Assembly: GCF_016863475.1 (NCBI RefSeq)
Contig: NZ_BOOY01000001.1
Span: forward strand, 1 to 64,000
Reading direction: 5' to 3'
Origin: Spirilliplanes yamanashiensis
Lineage (GTDB): Bacteria; Actinomycetota; Actinomycetes; Mycobacteriales; Micromonosporaceae
Length of the DNA stretch: 64,000 bases
Shown here: positions 52,190 through 60,785 of the stretch, in pieces
Numbering within the stretch: the first letter of the stretch is position 1
Layout: each line of letters opens with the position of its first letter
The notes under the pieces: generated by a model
Told to the model about the DNA's origin: nothing
The model's database searches: none
What the model saw: the letters and a program-made list of their open reading frames with translations, nothing else
Program-made: the position numbers and the translations under genes

Positions 52190-53677
52190 GAGACCCCCGA
52201 CACGGCGAGCCACCCCCACACCCTCGCCGGAGCGGTCCGCCGGGCCGCGCTCATGCGCCCCGACCATCCCGCCCTGATCACCCCCGGCCCGGACGAGGAC
52301 ATCCGCACCTGGGCCGAGGTCGACGCCGCCGTCGACGCCGCCGCCCGCGCGCTGCTCGCCCTCGCCGGCCCGCGCACCGGCGCCCACCCGCCCCGGGTGG
52401 CGATCGCCCTGCCCAACGGCGCCGACTTCGCCGTCACCCTGTTCGGCGCGATGCGCGCCGGGCTCGTCGCGGTGCCGGTCAACCCCGGCTACACCGAGCC
52501 CGAGATGCGCCACGTGCTCACCGACGCGGGCGCCTCGGTACTCGTCGGGCGCACCCTCGACCTGCCGGGCCTGACCTGCGTGCCGGCGGACCTGCCGGCC
52601 GGCGGCGACCGGCCGCTGCCCGCCGTCGACGCGCACGACCTGGCCGTGCTGCTCTACACCTCCGGCACCGAGGGTCGGCCGAAGGGCGCGATGCTCACCC
52701 ACGCCGCGCTCGTCGCCAACCACGAGCAGCTCGCCGGGCTCGGCGTCGTCGACCAGCGGTCCGTCGTGCTGCTCGCCGTGCCGATGTTCCACGCCTACGG
52801 CCTCAACTCCGGGCTCGGCTCCGTCGCCTACCACGGCGCCTGCGGGGTGGTCGTGGCCGAGTTCGACGCCGCCGCCACGCTCGCCGCCGTCGAGCGGCAC
52901 CGGGTGTCCGTCCTGGTCGGCGTGCCGTCCATGTACGCCGCGTGGCTCGCCCAGCCCGGCGTCGCGGGCCGGCTGGCCACCGTCGAGGAGGCCGTCTGCG
53001 GCGCCGCCCCGCTCGACCCCGACGTGCTGAGCCGCTGGCACGCCGAGACGCACACCGCCATCCGGATCGGCTACGGCCTCACCGAGACGGCCCCGGTGCT
53101 CACCGCCACCGACCCGTCACCGGACGCCAAGCCCGGCTCGATCGGCCGGGCCGTCCCCGGCGTCGAGCTGGTGCTGCGCGCCCCCGACGCCACCACCGAC
53201 GACTACGACGTCGACCCCGGCGACCCGGCCGGCACCGAACCGGGCGAGATCGTCGTGCGCGGCGCGAACCTGTTCAGCGGCTACTGGCCCGACGGCCGGG
53301 GCGGGCCCGACGCCGACGGCTGGTGGGGCACCGGCGACATCGCCCTGGCCGACGCCGACGGCGAGCTGTTCCTCGTCGACCGGGTCGGCGAGCTGATCAT
53401 CGTCAACGGCTTCAACGTCTACCCGCGCGAGGTCGAACGGGTCCTGGAGGAGCACCCGGCCGTCCGCGAGGCCGCCGCCGTCGGCGTGCCCAGCGCCGCC
53501 ACCGGCCAGGCCGTGCGCGCCTTCGTCGTGCTGTCCGGCCCGGCCGACGACCTGGCGGAGCACTGCGCCGCCCGGCTGGCCCGGTACAAGCGGCCCGACC
53601 GCATCGAGGTCGTCGACGAGCTGCCGCACTCGGCCATCGGCAAGGTGCGCAAGACCGAGCTGCGGGACGCGACGTGA
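52187..53677 (+). CDS. AMP-forming acyl-CoA synthetase
   Basis: A 496-residue ANL-superfamily adenylating enzyme. LLYTSGTEGRPKGAMLTHAA (P-loop-like), AVPMFHAYGL, GYGLTETAPVLT, WWGTGDIALADADGELFLVD, the hinge and NGFNVYPREVERVLEEHPAV, and Lys in LPHSAIGKVRKTEL, the adenylation Lys, are all present. It activates a carboxylic acid, probably fatty or aromatic, as CoA ester; the substrate is not predictable. The GTG start gives a leaderless spacing. The stop overlaps the glutaredoxin-like start (GTGA). Confidence 0.92.
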   Translation: METPDTASHPHTLAGAVRRAALMRPDHPALITPGPDEDIRTWAEVDAAVDAAARALLALAGPRTGAHPPRVAIALPNGADFAVTLFGAMRAGLVAVPVNPGYTEPEMRHVLTDAGASVLVGRTLDLPGLTCVPADLPAGGDRPLPAVDAHDLAVLLYTSGTEGRPKGAMLTHAALVANHEQLAGLGVVDQRSVVLLAVPMFHAYGLNSGLGSVAYHGACGVVVAEFDAAATLAAVERHRVSVLVGVPSMYAAWLAQPGVAGRLATVEEAVCGAAPLDPDVLSRWHAETHTAIRIGYGLTETAPVLTATDPSPDAKPGSIGRAVPGVELVLRAPDATTDDYDVDPGDPAGTEPGEIVVRGANLFSGYWPDGRGGPDADGWWGTGDIALADADGELFLVDRVGELIIVNGFNVYPREVERVLEEHPAVREAAAVGVPSAATGQAVRAFVVLSGPADDLAEHCAARLARYKRPDRIEVVDELPHSAIGKVRKTELRDAT

Positions 53678-53919
53678 CCAGGCTGACGCTGATCAGCCGG
53701 GCCGGGTGCCACCTGTGCGAGGTCGCCGAGCAGGCCCTCGACCGGATCGGCGAGCCCTGGACCCGCCTCGACGTCGACGCCGACGACGAGCTGGTCCGCG
53801 AGTACTCCGACCGCGTGCCGGTGCTGCTGCTCGACGGCCGCGAGCACGGGTACTGGCGCATCGACGAGGACCGGCTCCGGCGCGACCTGGCCCGGCCACC
53901 GGGCGCGCCGCCGTATTAA
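53674..53919 (+). CDS. Glutaredoxin-like protein
   Basis: An 81-residue thioredoxin-fold protein with LTLISRAGCHLCEVAEQALD, giving a CHLC redox motif at about 12-15, and DRVPVLLLDGREHGYWRIDE with the cis-proline. It is the DUF836 type found just upstream of hemA in mycobacteria (Rv0508). GTG 53674 overlaps the preceding stop. Probable thiol-disulfide exchange in the cytoplasm, perhaps with mycothiol as partner; this is inference. Confidence 0.9.
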   Translation: MTRLTLISRAGCHLCEVAEQALDRIGEPWTRLDVDADDELVREYSDRVPVLLLDGREHGYWRIDEDRLRRDLARPPGAPPY

Positions 53920-53932
53920 TGTTCGCCGGATG
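53917..53932 (+). promoter_or_regulatory. Leaderless -10 motif of the HAD gene
   Basis: TAATGT at 53917-53922, then seven bases to ATG 53930. The hexamer overlaps the glutaredoxin-like stop codon TAA. Confidence 0.5.
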
Positions 53933-54571
53933 GCGCGCGATCACCTTGTCTGGGACTGGAACGGCACCCTGCTCGACGACCTGAGCCTCGTGGTCTCCTC
54001 GACCAACGCGGCGTTCGCCGCGATCGGCGGCCCCGAGGTCGACGCCGACTCGCACCGGCGGTCGTTCCGCCGCCCGATCGCCGAGTACTACGGCGAGGTG
54101 CTCGGCCGGGTCGTCGACGCGCACGAGTTCCAGCGGCTCGACGAGGTGTTCCACGAGGCGTACCGGGTGGGGCTGACGTCCTGCTCGCTCGCCGCCGACG
54201 CCACCGCCGCGATCAAGGCCTGGCCCGGCGACCAGTCGCTGCTGAGCATGTGGTTCCACGCCGAGCTGGTGCCGGCCGTCGAGTCGTACGGGCTCAACGG
54301 CCTGTTCGCCCGCGTCGACGGGTTGCAGGCGGCGGTCGGCGGCGGGTTCAAGGCCGGCCACCTCGCCGCGCACCTGGCCGAGCTGGGCGTCGCCGGTGAG
54401 CGGGCGGTGCTGATCGGCGACTCGCTGGACGACGCGCACGCCGCGGACGCGGTCGGCGCGGCGGTCGTCCTCTACACCGGCGGGTTCACCGATCCGGAGC
54501 GGCTGCGCGCGTCCGGCTACCCGGCCGCCGACACCCTGGTCGAGGCCGTGGAGCTGGCCACGACCCTGTAG
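53930..54571 (+). CDS. HAD-superfamily phosphatase-like hydrolase
   Basis: A 213-residue HAD hydrolase. LVWDWNGTLLDDL near the start contains the nucleophile Asp but with Asn at the second motif-I position (DWNGT instead of DxDGT), a variant seen in this subfamily. LSMWFHAELV, LKAGHL-like GFKAGHLAAHL (Lys) and VLIGDSLDDAHAADAVGAAV (motif IV) follow. Probably dephosphorylates a small metabolite. By position it equals the HAD gene near rex in Streptomyces. Confidence 0.85.
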   Translation: MARDHLVWDWNGTLLDDLSLVVSSTNAAFAAIGGPEVDADSHRRSFRRPIAEYYGEVLGRVVDAHEFQRLDEVFHEAYRVGLTSCSLAADATAAIKAWPGDQSLLSMWFHAELVPAVESYGLNGLFARVDGLQAAVGGGFKAGHLAAHLAELGVAGERAVLIGDSLDDAHAADAVGAAVVLYTGGFTDPERLRASGYPAADTLVEAVELATTL

Positions 54572-54739
54572 GCGATCCGACCCCCGATCGGTCGGAAGCG
54601 CGTCCGCGATTGGCGATCGGGACGCCCGTTGGGCCATACTCCGGAACAGGGATCGCGCTGCTCACAGGCGGACGATCGCGTCAGCGGTCGTTAGCATGGA
54701 GAGCCGGTCCCTGTCCAGTTACGCCACCAAGATCGCGAT

Positions 54740-54768
54740 TTGTGCACGTCTTCACAAGCGCCTACTCT
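54740..54768 (+). promoter_or_regulatory. Rex operator overlapping the promoter of the rex-hem operon
   Basis: TTGTGCACGTCTTCACAA (54740-54757) matches the Rex consensus TTGTGAA-N4-TTCACAA at all but one position. TTGTGC (54740-54745) also serves as -35, with a 17-base spacer to -10 TACTCT (54763-54768). Rex bound here would block its own operon when NADH is low relative to NAD. The rest of 54572-54858 is leader sequence without a convincing gene. Confidence 0.85.
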
Positions 54769-54858
54769 GTAGCTCCGACGAGCCCCGCTACCACAGCCGG
54801 TTCCCACGGACGCGAGCGGGCTCACCGCAGCAGAAACCAGCCGTCGGCACGGAGTCTC

Positions 54859-55599
54859 ATGAGCCAGCACCGACCCGGAAGCACGTCCGGCCCCGCCGGC
54901 GCGGTCCCGGCCCTCCCGGATCTCCCGGAGGCGACCGTCGCCCGGCTGCCCGAGTACCTCCGGGCGCTGCACCACTGCGCCGAGACCGGCTACGAGACCG
55001 TCTCCAGCGAGGGGCTCGCCGCCGCCGCGGGGGTCAACTCCGCCAAGCTGCGCAAGGACCTGTCCCACCTGGGCTCGTACGGCACCCGCGGCGTCGGCTA
55101 CGACGTGGCCCTGCTCATCGACCAGATCGAGTACGTCCTCGGCCTCACCCAGCGCCGCGCCGTCGCCCTCGTCGGCGTCGGCAACCTCGGCCACGCCCTG
55201 GCCGGCTACGACGGCTTCGCCTCGCGCGGCTTCCACGTCGTGGCCCTGTTCGACGCCGACCCGGCCACGATCGGCGAGCGCATCCACGGCCTGCAGGTGC
55301 GGCACATCGACGAGCTGCCCGCCGTCGCCGCGGAGACCGCCATCGCCATCGGCGTCATCGCCACCCCGGCCGCCGCCGCGCAGGCGGTCGCCGACCAGCT
55401 GGTCGCCGCGGGGGTCACCAGCATCCTCAACTTCGCGCCGTGCGTGCTGTCCGTGCCGCCGAACGTCGACGTGCGCAAGGTCGACCTCGCCATCGAGCTG
55501 CAGATCCTGTCGTTCCACGAGCACCGCAAGTCCACGCTGACCGCGCTGCCCGGCGGGCGCGCGGCCGGCACCTCTGGTCAGGAGGCGGTCGGGTCGTGA
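54859..55599 (+). CDS. rex: Redox-sensing transcriptional repressor Rex
   Basis: A 246-residue repressor that senses NADH/NAD. The N-terminal winged helix (RLPEYLRALHHCAETGYETV, then AAAAGVNSAKLRKDLSHLGS, YGTRGVGYDV) is followed by the Rossmann domain with VALVGVGNLGHALAGYDGF and IGVIATPAAAAQAVAD, and the domain-swapped C-terminal helix. It controls respiration and heme genes, and here probably its own operon. ATG 54859 has GGAG four bases upstream. The stop overlaps hemA (GTGA). Confidence 0.97.
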   Translation: MSQHRPGSTSGPAGAVPALPDLPEATVARLPEYLRALHHCAETGYETVSSEGLAAAAGVNSAKLRKDLSHLGSYGTRGVGYDVALLIDQIEYVLGLTQRRAVALVGVGNLGHALAGYDGFASRGFHVVALFDADPATIGERIHGLQVRHIDELPAVAAETAIAIGVIATPAAAAQAVADQLVAAGVTSILNFAPCVLSVPPNVDVRKVDLAIELQILSFHEHRKSTLTALPGGRAAGTSGQEAVGS

Positions 55600-56897
55600 A
55601 CCTCCTCGTCGTCGGCGCGTCCTACCGGACCGCCGCGGTCGGCACCCTCGAGCGCCTCGCGGTGCCCGAGCCGGACGTCGCCGCCATCCTCGGCCGGCTC
55701 GTCGCCCAGCCCTACGTGGGCGAGGCCGTCGTGCTGTCCACCTGCAACCGCGTCGAGGTGTACGCCTGCGTCAGCGGCTTCCACGGCGGCCTGAGCGACG
55801 TGTGCGCGGTGCTCGCCGAGCAGTCCGGGCTGCCGTCCGCCGAGCTGGCGAAGCACCTGTACGTGCACTACGACGACGCGGCCGTGCGGCACGCGTTCCG
55901 GGTCGCGGCAGGGCTCGACTCGATGGTGGTCGGCGAGGCGCAGATCCTCGGCCAGCTGCGCGACGCGTACCACGTGGCGACGGAGGCCGACTCGGCCGGC
56001 CGCCTGCTGCACGAGCTGATGCAGCAGGCGCTGCGGGTCGGCAAGCGCGCGCACGCCGAGACCGGCATCGACAAGGCGGGCCAGAGCGTCGTCACGGCGG
56101 CCCTCGACGTGGCCGCCACCCACTTCGCCGACGGCCTCGCCGGGCGCTCCGCGCTGATCGTCGGCGCCGGCGCCATGGGCGCGCTCAGCATGGCCACGCT
56201 CACCCGGGCGGGCGTCGCCCCGGTCCGGGTCACCAACCGCGGCGCCGACCGGGCGGCCCGCCTCGCCGAGGCGTACGGCGCGGTCGCGGTGCCGTTCGGC
56301 ACCCTGCCCGAGGCCGTCCTCGCCGCCGACGTGGTCGTCTGCGCCACCGCCTCGCCCGAGCCGGTGCTGACCGCGCCGATGCTGGCCGAGGTGGCCGCGC
56401 GCCGCACCGAGCCGCTGGTCGTGCTCGACCTGGCGGTGCCGCGCGACGTCGAGCCCGTCGACCTGCCCGGCGTGCACGTCGTCGACATCGACGCGCTGGC
56501 CGCCAGCCGCCGCGCCGCCCCGGCCGCCGCCGAGACCGCCGCCGTCGAGCAGATCGTCGCCGGCGAGGTCGAGCACTTCCTCGGCTGGCTGCGCGGCGCC
56601 GACATCGCCCCCACCGTGGCCGCCCTGCGCACCCGCGCGGAGGACGTGGTGACCGCCGAGCTGCGCCGGTTCGCCGCCCGCCGCCCGGAACTGACCGACG
56701 ACCAGCGCGCCGACGTGGCGCACACCCTGCACCGGGTCGTGCAGCAGCTGCTGCACTCGCCCACCGTGCGGGTGCGCCGGCTCGCCGCCGAGCCGGGCGG
56801 CGACCAGTACGCCGCCCTGCTGCGCGAGCTGTTCGACCTGGACGTGCCCACGGCGACGCAGGCCGACGCCGTCCCCGAGATCGGTGATCCCGCATGA
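55596..56897 (+). CDS. hemA: Glutamyl-tRNA reductase
   Basis: A 433-residue NADPH-dependent enzyme that reduces glutamyl-tRNA to glutamate-1-semialdehyde, the first committed heme step. LLVVGASYRTAAVGTLERLA, VVLSTCNRVEVYA (catalytic Cys), DSMVVGEAQILGQLRDAY, ALIVGAGAMGALS (NADPH site) and LVVLDLAVPRDVEP are all present. It shares four bases with rex and overlaps hemC by four bases. A C-terminal dimerisation region (about 320-410) is complete. Confidence 0.97.
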   Translation: MNLLVVGASYRTAAVGTLERLAVPEPDVAAILGRLVAQPYVGEAVVLSTCNRVEVYACVSGFHGGLSDVCAVLAEQSGLPSAELAKHLYVHYDDAAVRHAFRVAAGLDSMVVGEAQILGQLRDAYHVATEADSAGRLLHELMQQALRVGKRAHAETGIDKAGQSVVTAALDVAATHFADGLAGRSALIVGAGAMGALSMATLTRAGVAPVRVTNRGADRAARLAEAYGAVAVPFGTLPEAVLAADVVVCATASPEPVLTAPMLAEVAARRTEPLVVLDLAVPRDVEPVDLPGVHVVDIDALAASRRAAPAAAETAAVEQIVAGEVEHFLGWLRGADIAPTVAALRTRAEDVVTAELRRFAARRPELTDDQRADVAHTLHRVVQQLLHSPTVRVRRLAAEPGGDQYAALLRELFDLDVPTATQADAVPEIGDPA

Positions 56898-57811
56898 AGC
56901 TAGGCACCCGGGGCAGCGCGCTCGCGCTCGCCCAGTCCACCCACGTGGCCGACGCGATCACCGCCGCCACCGGCCGGCCGGTGGAGCTGGTCCGCATCGT
57001 CACCGCCGGGGACGCGTCCAGCGCGCCCGTCGCGACGCTCGGCGTCGGCGTGTTCGTGTCGGCGCTGCGCGACGCGCTGCTCGCCGGCGAGATCGACGTG
57101 GCCGTCCACTCGTACAAGGACCTGCCGTCGGCGGGGCACCCGGCGCTGCACATCGCCGCGATCCCGCCGCGCGAGGACCCGCGCGACGCGCTCGTGTCGC
57201 GCGACGGCCTCCTGCTCAACCAGCTGCCGCCCGGCGCCACCGTCGGCACCGGGGCGGTGCGCCGAATCGCGCAACTGGAGGCTCTGGGCCTACAGTTGCG
57301 CGTCACGCCGATCCGCGGGAACGTCGACAGCCGCATCGCGCGGGTGCTCGGCCCCCAGGCCGACCTCGACGCGGTCGTCCTCGCGCGGGCCGGGGTGGCA
57401 CGGCTCGGTCGCACCGCCGAGCTGTCCGAGACGCTCGACCCGATGCTCATGCTGCCCGCCCCCGCCCAGGGGGCACTGGCGGTGGAGTGCCGGGCCGACG
57501 ACACCGAACTGGTCGAGCTGCTGGCCGCACTCGACCACGCACCGACCCGCGCCGCCGTCACGGCGGAGCGGTCGTTGCTCGCCACGCTCGAGGCCGGGTG
57601 CAATGCCCCGGTCGCGGCATATGCGGAGGTCGCCGAAGGTGACGACGGCGACGAGATCTACCTGCGCGGTGCGGTGTTCAGCTTGGATGGGGCCCGAGAC
57701 ATCCGGCTGTCCCGCACCGGAACGCCCGCCGACGCGGCGGAGATCGGCAAGGCGCTCGCCGCCGATCTCCTCGACAACGGCGCCGACACCCTGATGGGGA
57801 GCACAGAATGA
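56894..57811 (+). CDS. hemC: Porphobilinogen deaminase (hydroxymethylbilane synthase)
   Basis: A 305-residue enzyme that polymerises four porphobilinogens. [59 protein letters not shown] and the dipyrromethane-cofactor Cys in [13 protein letters not shown] are clear. The GTSSLRR loop of most homologues reads GTGAVRR here. ATG 56894 overlaps the hemA stop, and the 3' end overlaps hemD (ATGA). Confidence 0.97.
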   Translation: MKLGTRGSALALAQSTHVADAITAATGRPVELVRIVTAGDASSAPVATLGVGVFVSALRDALLAGEIDVAVHSYKDLPSAGHPALHIAAIPPREDPRDALVSRDGLLLNQLPPGATVGTGAVRRIAQLEALGLQLRVTPIRGNVDSRIARVLGPQADLDAVVLARAGVARLGRTAELSETLDPMLMLPAPAQGALAVECRADDTELVELLAALDHAPTRAAVTAERSLLATLEAGCNAPVAAYAEVAEGDDGDEIYLRGAVFSLDGARDIRLSRTGTPADAAEIGKALAADLLDNGADTLMGSTE

Positions 57812-59388
57812 CCCGCACGCGCAAGCCCGTCGGACGCATCGCGTTCGTGGGCGCCGGACCCGGCGACCCGGGGCTGCTGACCCGACGCGCACACGAGGCC
57901 CTGGTCGACGCCGACCAGGTGGTGTACGACCGGGGCGTGCCCGAAACGCTGCTCGACGCGATCCGCGCCGAGGCCCAGCCGGATGCCCAGTTCAGCCCCG
58001 CCGAGGGCGGCCCCGGCGACGTCGCCAAGGTGCTGCTGTCCGCGGCCAAGTCCGGCCTGTCGGCCGTGCACCTGGTCGCCGGCGACCCGTTCGGCCACGA
58101 CGCCGTCGTCAAGGAGGTGCAGGCCGTCGCCCGCACCGCCGTGCACTTCGAGGTCGTGCCCGGCATCGGCCAGGCCGAGGGCGTCGCCGCGTACGCGGGC
58201 GTCCCGCTGGCCGGGGTGCGCACCGCCGCCGACATCGACGACGTCGCCGAGCTGGACTTCGACGCGCTCGCCGCGGCCGTCGCGCGGGGCGGCTTCGCCG
58301 TCGCCGTCGACGCGGGCGACCTCGCCGCCGTCCGCGACGGCCTGCTCGCCGCGGGCGTCGAGCCGGGCACGCCGGTCGGCATCACGGGCGACGGCACCGG
58401 CGAGACCCAGTACACGACCGGCTCCACGGTGGAGAGCTTCGTCGCCGCCGCGCTCGGCTTCACCGGCCGCGCCGTGCTCACCGTCGGCCCGGCCGTCGCC
58501 GAGCGCGACAAGCTCGGCTGGTGGGAGAACCGCCCGCTGTACGGCTGGAAGGTGCTGGTCCCGCGCACCAAGGAGCAGGCCGGCGCGATGAGCGCCCGGC
58601 TGCGCGCGTACGGCGCGATCCCGTGCGAGGTGCCGACGATCGCCGTCGAGCCGCCGCGCACGCCCGCGCAGATGGAGCGCGCCGTCAAGGGCCTCGTCGA
58701 CGGCCGGTACGCCTGGGTCGTCTTCACCTCGGTGAACGCGGTCCGCGCGGTGTGGGAGAAGTTCGCCGAGCACGGCCTCGACGCCCGCCACTTCGGCGGC
58801 GTGAAGATCGCCTGCATCGGCGAGGCCACCGCCGCCGCGGTGCGCGACTTCGGCATCCAGCCGGAGCTGATCCCGGCCGACGACCAGTCGTCCGAGGGCC
58901 TGCTGGCCGAGTTCTCGCCGCACGACGAGATCCTCGACCCGGTCGGCCGGGTGCTGCTGCCGCGCGCCGACATCGCCACCGAGACGCTCGCCGCCGGGCT
59001 CATCGAGCGCGGCTGGGAGGTCGACGACGTCACCGCGTACCGCACGGTGCGCGCGGCGCCGCCGCCCGCCGACATCCGCGACGCGATCAAGAGCGGCGGG
59101 TTCGACGCCGTGCTGTTCACGTCGTCCTCGACGGTGCGCAACCTGGTCGGCATCGCCGGCAAGCCGCACGCCCGCACGGTCGTCGCGGTGATCGGCCCGA
59201 AGACCGCCGAGACGGCCACCGAGTTCGGCCTGCGGGTCGACGTGCAGCCGTCGCACGCCTCGGTGCCGGACCTGGTCGAGGCGCTCGCCGAGTACGCCGT
59301 CGAGCTGCGCGAGAAGCTGGCCGCCATGCCGGCGAAGCAGCGCCGCGGCTCCAAGGTGCAGGGCCCCACGGCGCTGCGCTTCCGCTGA
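57808..59388 (+). CDS. hemD: Uroporphyrinogen-III synthase fused to a methyltransferase-like domain
   Basis: A 526-residue fusion. Residues about 1-245 resemble uroporphyrinogen-III C-methyltransferase ([40 protein letters not shown]), but the RLKGGDPFVFGRGGEE block is reduced to [18 protein letters not shown], so methylation is doubtful. Residues about 250-510 are HemD ([64 protein letters not shown]), which closes and inverts ring D of the tetrapyrrole. The mycobacterial gene Rv0511 has the same layout. Confidence 0.93.
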   Translation: MTRTRKPVGRIAFVGAGPGDPGLLTRRAHEALVDADQVVYDRGVPETLLDAIRAEAQPDAQFSPAEGGPGDVAKVLLSAAKSGLSAVHLVAGDPFGHDAVVKEVQAVARTAVHFEVVPGIGQAEGVAAYAGVPLAGVRTAADIDDVAELDFDALAAAVARGGFAVAVDAGDLAAVRDGLLAAGVEPGTPVGITGDGTGETQYTTGSTVESFVAAALGFTGRAVLTVGPAVAERDKLGWWENRPLYGWKVLVPRTKEQAGAMSARLRAYGAIPCEVPTIAVEPPRTPAQMERAVKGLVDGRYAWVVFTSVNAVRAVWEKFAEHGLDARHFGGVKIACIGEATAAAVRDFGIQPELIPADDQSSEGLLAEFSPHDEILDPVGRVLLPRADIATETLAAGLIERGWEVDDVTAYRTVRAAPPPADIRDAIKSGGFDAVLFTSSSTVRNLVGIAGKPHARTVVAVIGPKTAETATEFGLRVDVQPSHASVPDLVEALAEYAVELREKLAAMPAKQRRGSKVQGPTALRFR

Positions 59389-59400
59389 CGTCCGTCGGAC

Positions 59401-59424
59401 GGGCCGCCCCGGCCGGGGCGGCCC
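59401..59424 (+). other. Perfect 24-bp palindrome between hemD and hemB
   Basis: GGGCCGCCCCGG pairs with CCGGGGCGGCCC directly, with no loop in the DNA. It begins 13 bases after the hemD stop and ends before the hemB ribosome site. It could attenuate or stabilise the operon transcript, or act as a cruciform or protein site. Confidence 0.5.
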
Positions 59425-59441
59425 ACCGGAGAGGTGGACCC

Positions 59442-60425
59442 GTGTCGTACCCCGACATCCGGCCGCGGCGGCTGCGCCGCACCGCGGCCCTGCGCCGCCT
59501 GGTCGAGGAGACCCGGGTCGCGCCGGCCGAGCTGATCCTGCCGATGTTCGTCAAGGAGGGGCTGACCGAGCCCCGCCCCATCGCGTCACTGCCGGGCGTG
59601 TTCCAGCACTCGCGCGACTCGCTGCGCAAGGCGGCGGTCTCCGCCGTCCAGGCCGGGGTCGGCGGCATCATGCTGTTCGGGGTGCCCACGACCCGCGACC
59701 CGTCCGGGTCGGCCGGGCTCGACCCGGCCGGCATCCTCAACGTGGCCATCGCCGACGTGGTGTCCGAGGTCGGCGACTCCACGGTGGTCATGAGCGACCT
59801 GTGCCTGGACGAGTTCACCTCGCACGGCCACTGCGGCCTGCTCGCCGCCGACGGCACGGTCGACAACGACGCCACCCTGGAGGCCTACGCGGCGATGGCG
59901 GTCGCGCAGGCGTCCGCCGGCGTCCACATGGTCGGCCCGTCCGGGATGATGGACGGCCAGGTCGGCGTCGTGCGCCGGGCGCTCGACGCGGCCGGCTTCC
60001 AGGACACCGCGATCCTGGCGTACGCCGCCAAGTACGCGTCCGCCTTCTTCGGCCCGTTCCGCGACGCCGTCGAGTCGGCGCTGGAGGGCGACCGGCGCGC
60101 CTACCAGCAGGACCCGGCGAACCTGCGCGAGTCGCTGCGCGAGGTCGAGCTGGACGTGGCCGAGGGCGCCGACCTGGTGATGGTGAAGCCGGCGCTGCCG
60201 TACCTCGACGTGGTCTCGGCGGTCCGCGACCGGGTCGACGTGCCGGTGGCCGCGTACCAGGTCTCGGGTGAGTACGCGATGGTCGAGGCGGCCGCCGCGA
60301 ACGGCTGGGTGGACCGCGAGCGGGTCATGCTGGAGACGCTGACGTCGATCAAGCGCGCGGGCGCCCAGCTGACCCTCACGTACTGGGCGGCCGAGGCGGC
60401 CCAGCTGCTGCGCACCCGCCTCTAG
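59442..60425 (+). CDS. hemB: Porphobilinogen synthase (delta-aminolevulinate dehydratase)
   Basis: A 327-residue enzyme that condenses two aminolevulinates to porphobilinogen. The two Schiff-base Lys lie in [18 protein letters not shown] and [14 protein letters not shown]. The metal region reads [15 protein letters not shown]: the first and third Cys of the zinc enzymes remain, the second is Asp. [16 protein letters not shown] and QVSGEYAM are typical. GTG 59442 has GGAGAGG upstream. It is last in the rex-hemACDB operon, after a palindrome. Confidence 0.97.
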   Translation: MSYPDIRPRRLRRTAALRRLVEETRVAPAELILPMFVKEGLTEPRPIASLPGVFQHSRDSLRKAAVSAVQAGVGGIMLFGVPTTRDPSGSAGLDPAGILNVAIADVVSEVGDSTVVMSDLCLDEFTSHGHCGLLAADGTVDNDATLEAYAAMAVAQASAGVHMVGPSGMMDGQVGVVRRALDAAGFQDTAILAYAAKYASAFFGPFRDAVESALEGDRRAYQQDPANLRESLREVELDVAEGADLVMVKPALPYLDVVSAVRDRVDVPVAAYQVSGEYAMVEAAAANGWVDRERVMLETLTSIKRAGAQLTLTYWAAEAAQLLRTRL

Positions 60426-60644
60426 CCGAGGAACCGGGCGCCCATGTCCGGGCCCGGGGCGGCCACGCCATGACCTGGTAGTACGCGGCGCCCCGTGGTG
60501 GACCGCCACGGCACGGCACAGCAGGCCGAGCGTGCCGACGACGCCGCCGGGCCCGACGCCGCCCAGGCCGGCGACGGCGATGACGGCGCCCGCGTCGACC
60601 ACCACCCACGCCCCGGACAGCAGCCCGGAGCGGCCGTCGCCCAT
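60422..60644 (-). pseudogene. Possible frameshifted small membrane protein gene
   Basis: From ATG 60644 the minus strand codes with strong G/C third positions for MGDGRSGLLSGAWVVVDAGA and a further hydrophobic segment to VAVHHG near 60490. Coding character then moves to the next frame, which ends [17 protein letters not shown] at stop 60422, convergent with hemB. Removing one base near 60475 would join them as one 73-residue frame. No ribosome site is clear. It may be a true pseudogene, a sequencing error or chance. Confidence 0.3.
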
Positions 60645-60705
60645 CGGCCGGACGTTCCGTGGTTCCGCCGTGCCGTCCGCGCGGGGCGACACGCTGTCCG
60701 TTTAG

Positions 60706-60725
60706 TTCGACATACGAAATGTATG
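60706..60725. promoter_or_regulatory. A/T-rich inverted repeats upstream of the LPVTG protein gene
   Basis: CATAC (60711-60715) and GTATG (60721-60725) flank GAAAT, and overlapping TTCG/CGAA (60706-60709, 60715-60718) forms a second dyad. This stretch stands out as the most A/T-rich in its area and lies about 60 bases before ATG 60786, so an operator or promoter is likely. Confidence 0.35.
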
Positions 60726-60785
60726 ACGTTTTACTGGCACCCGACCGGAACCGTCCGTCGGTCCGGCGATGTCGAACGGAGCAGC

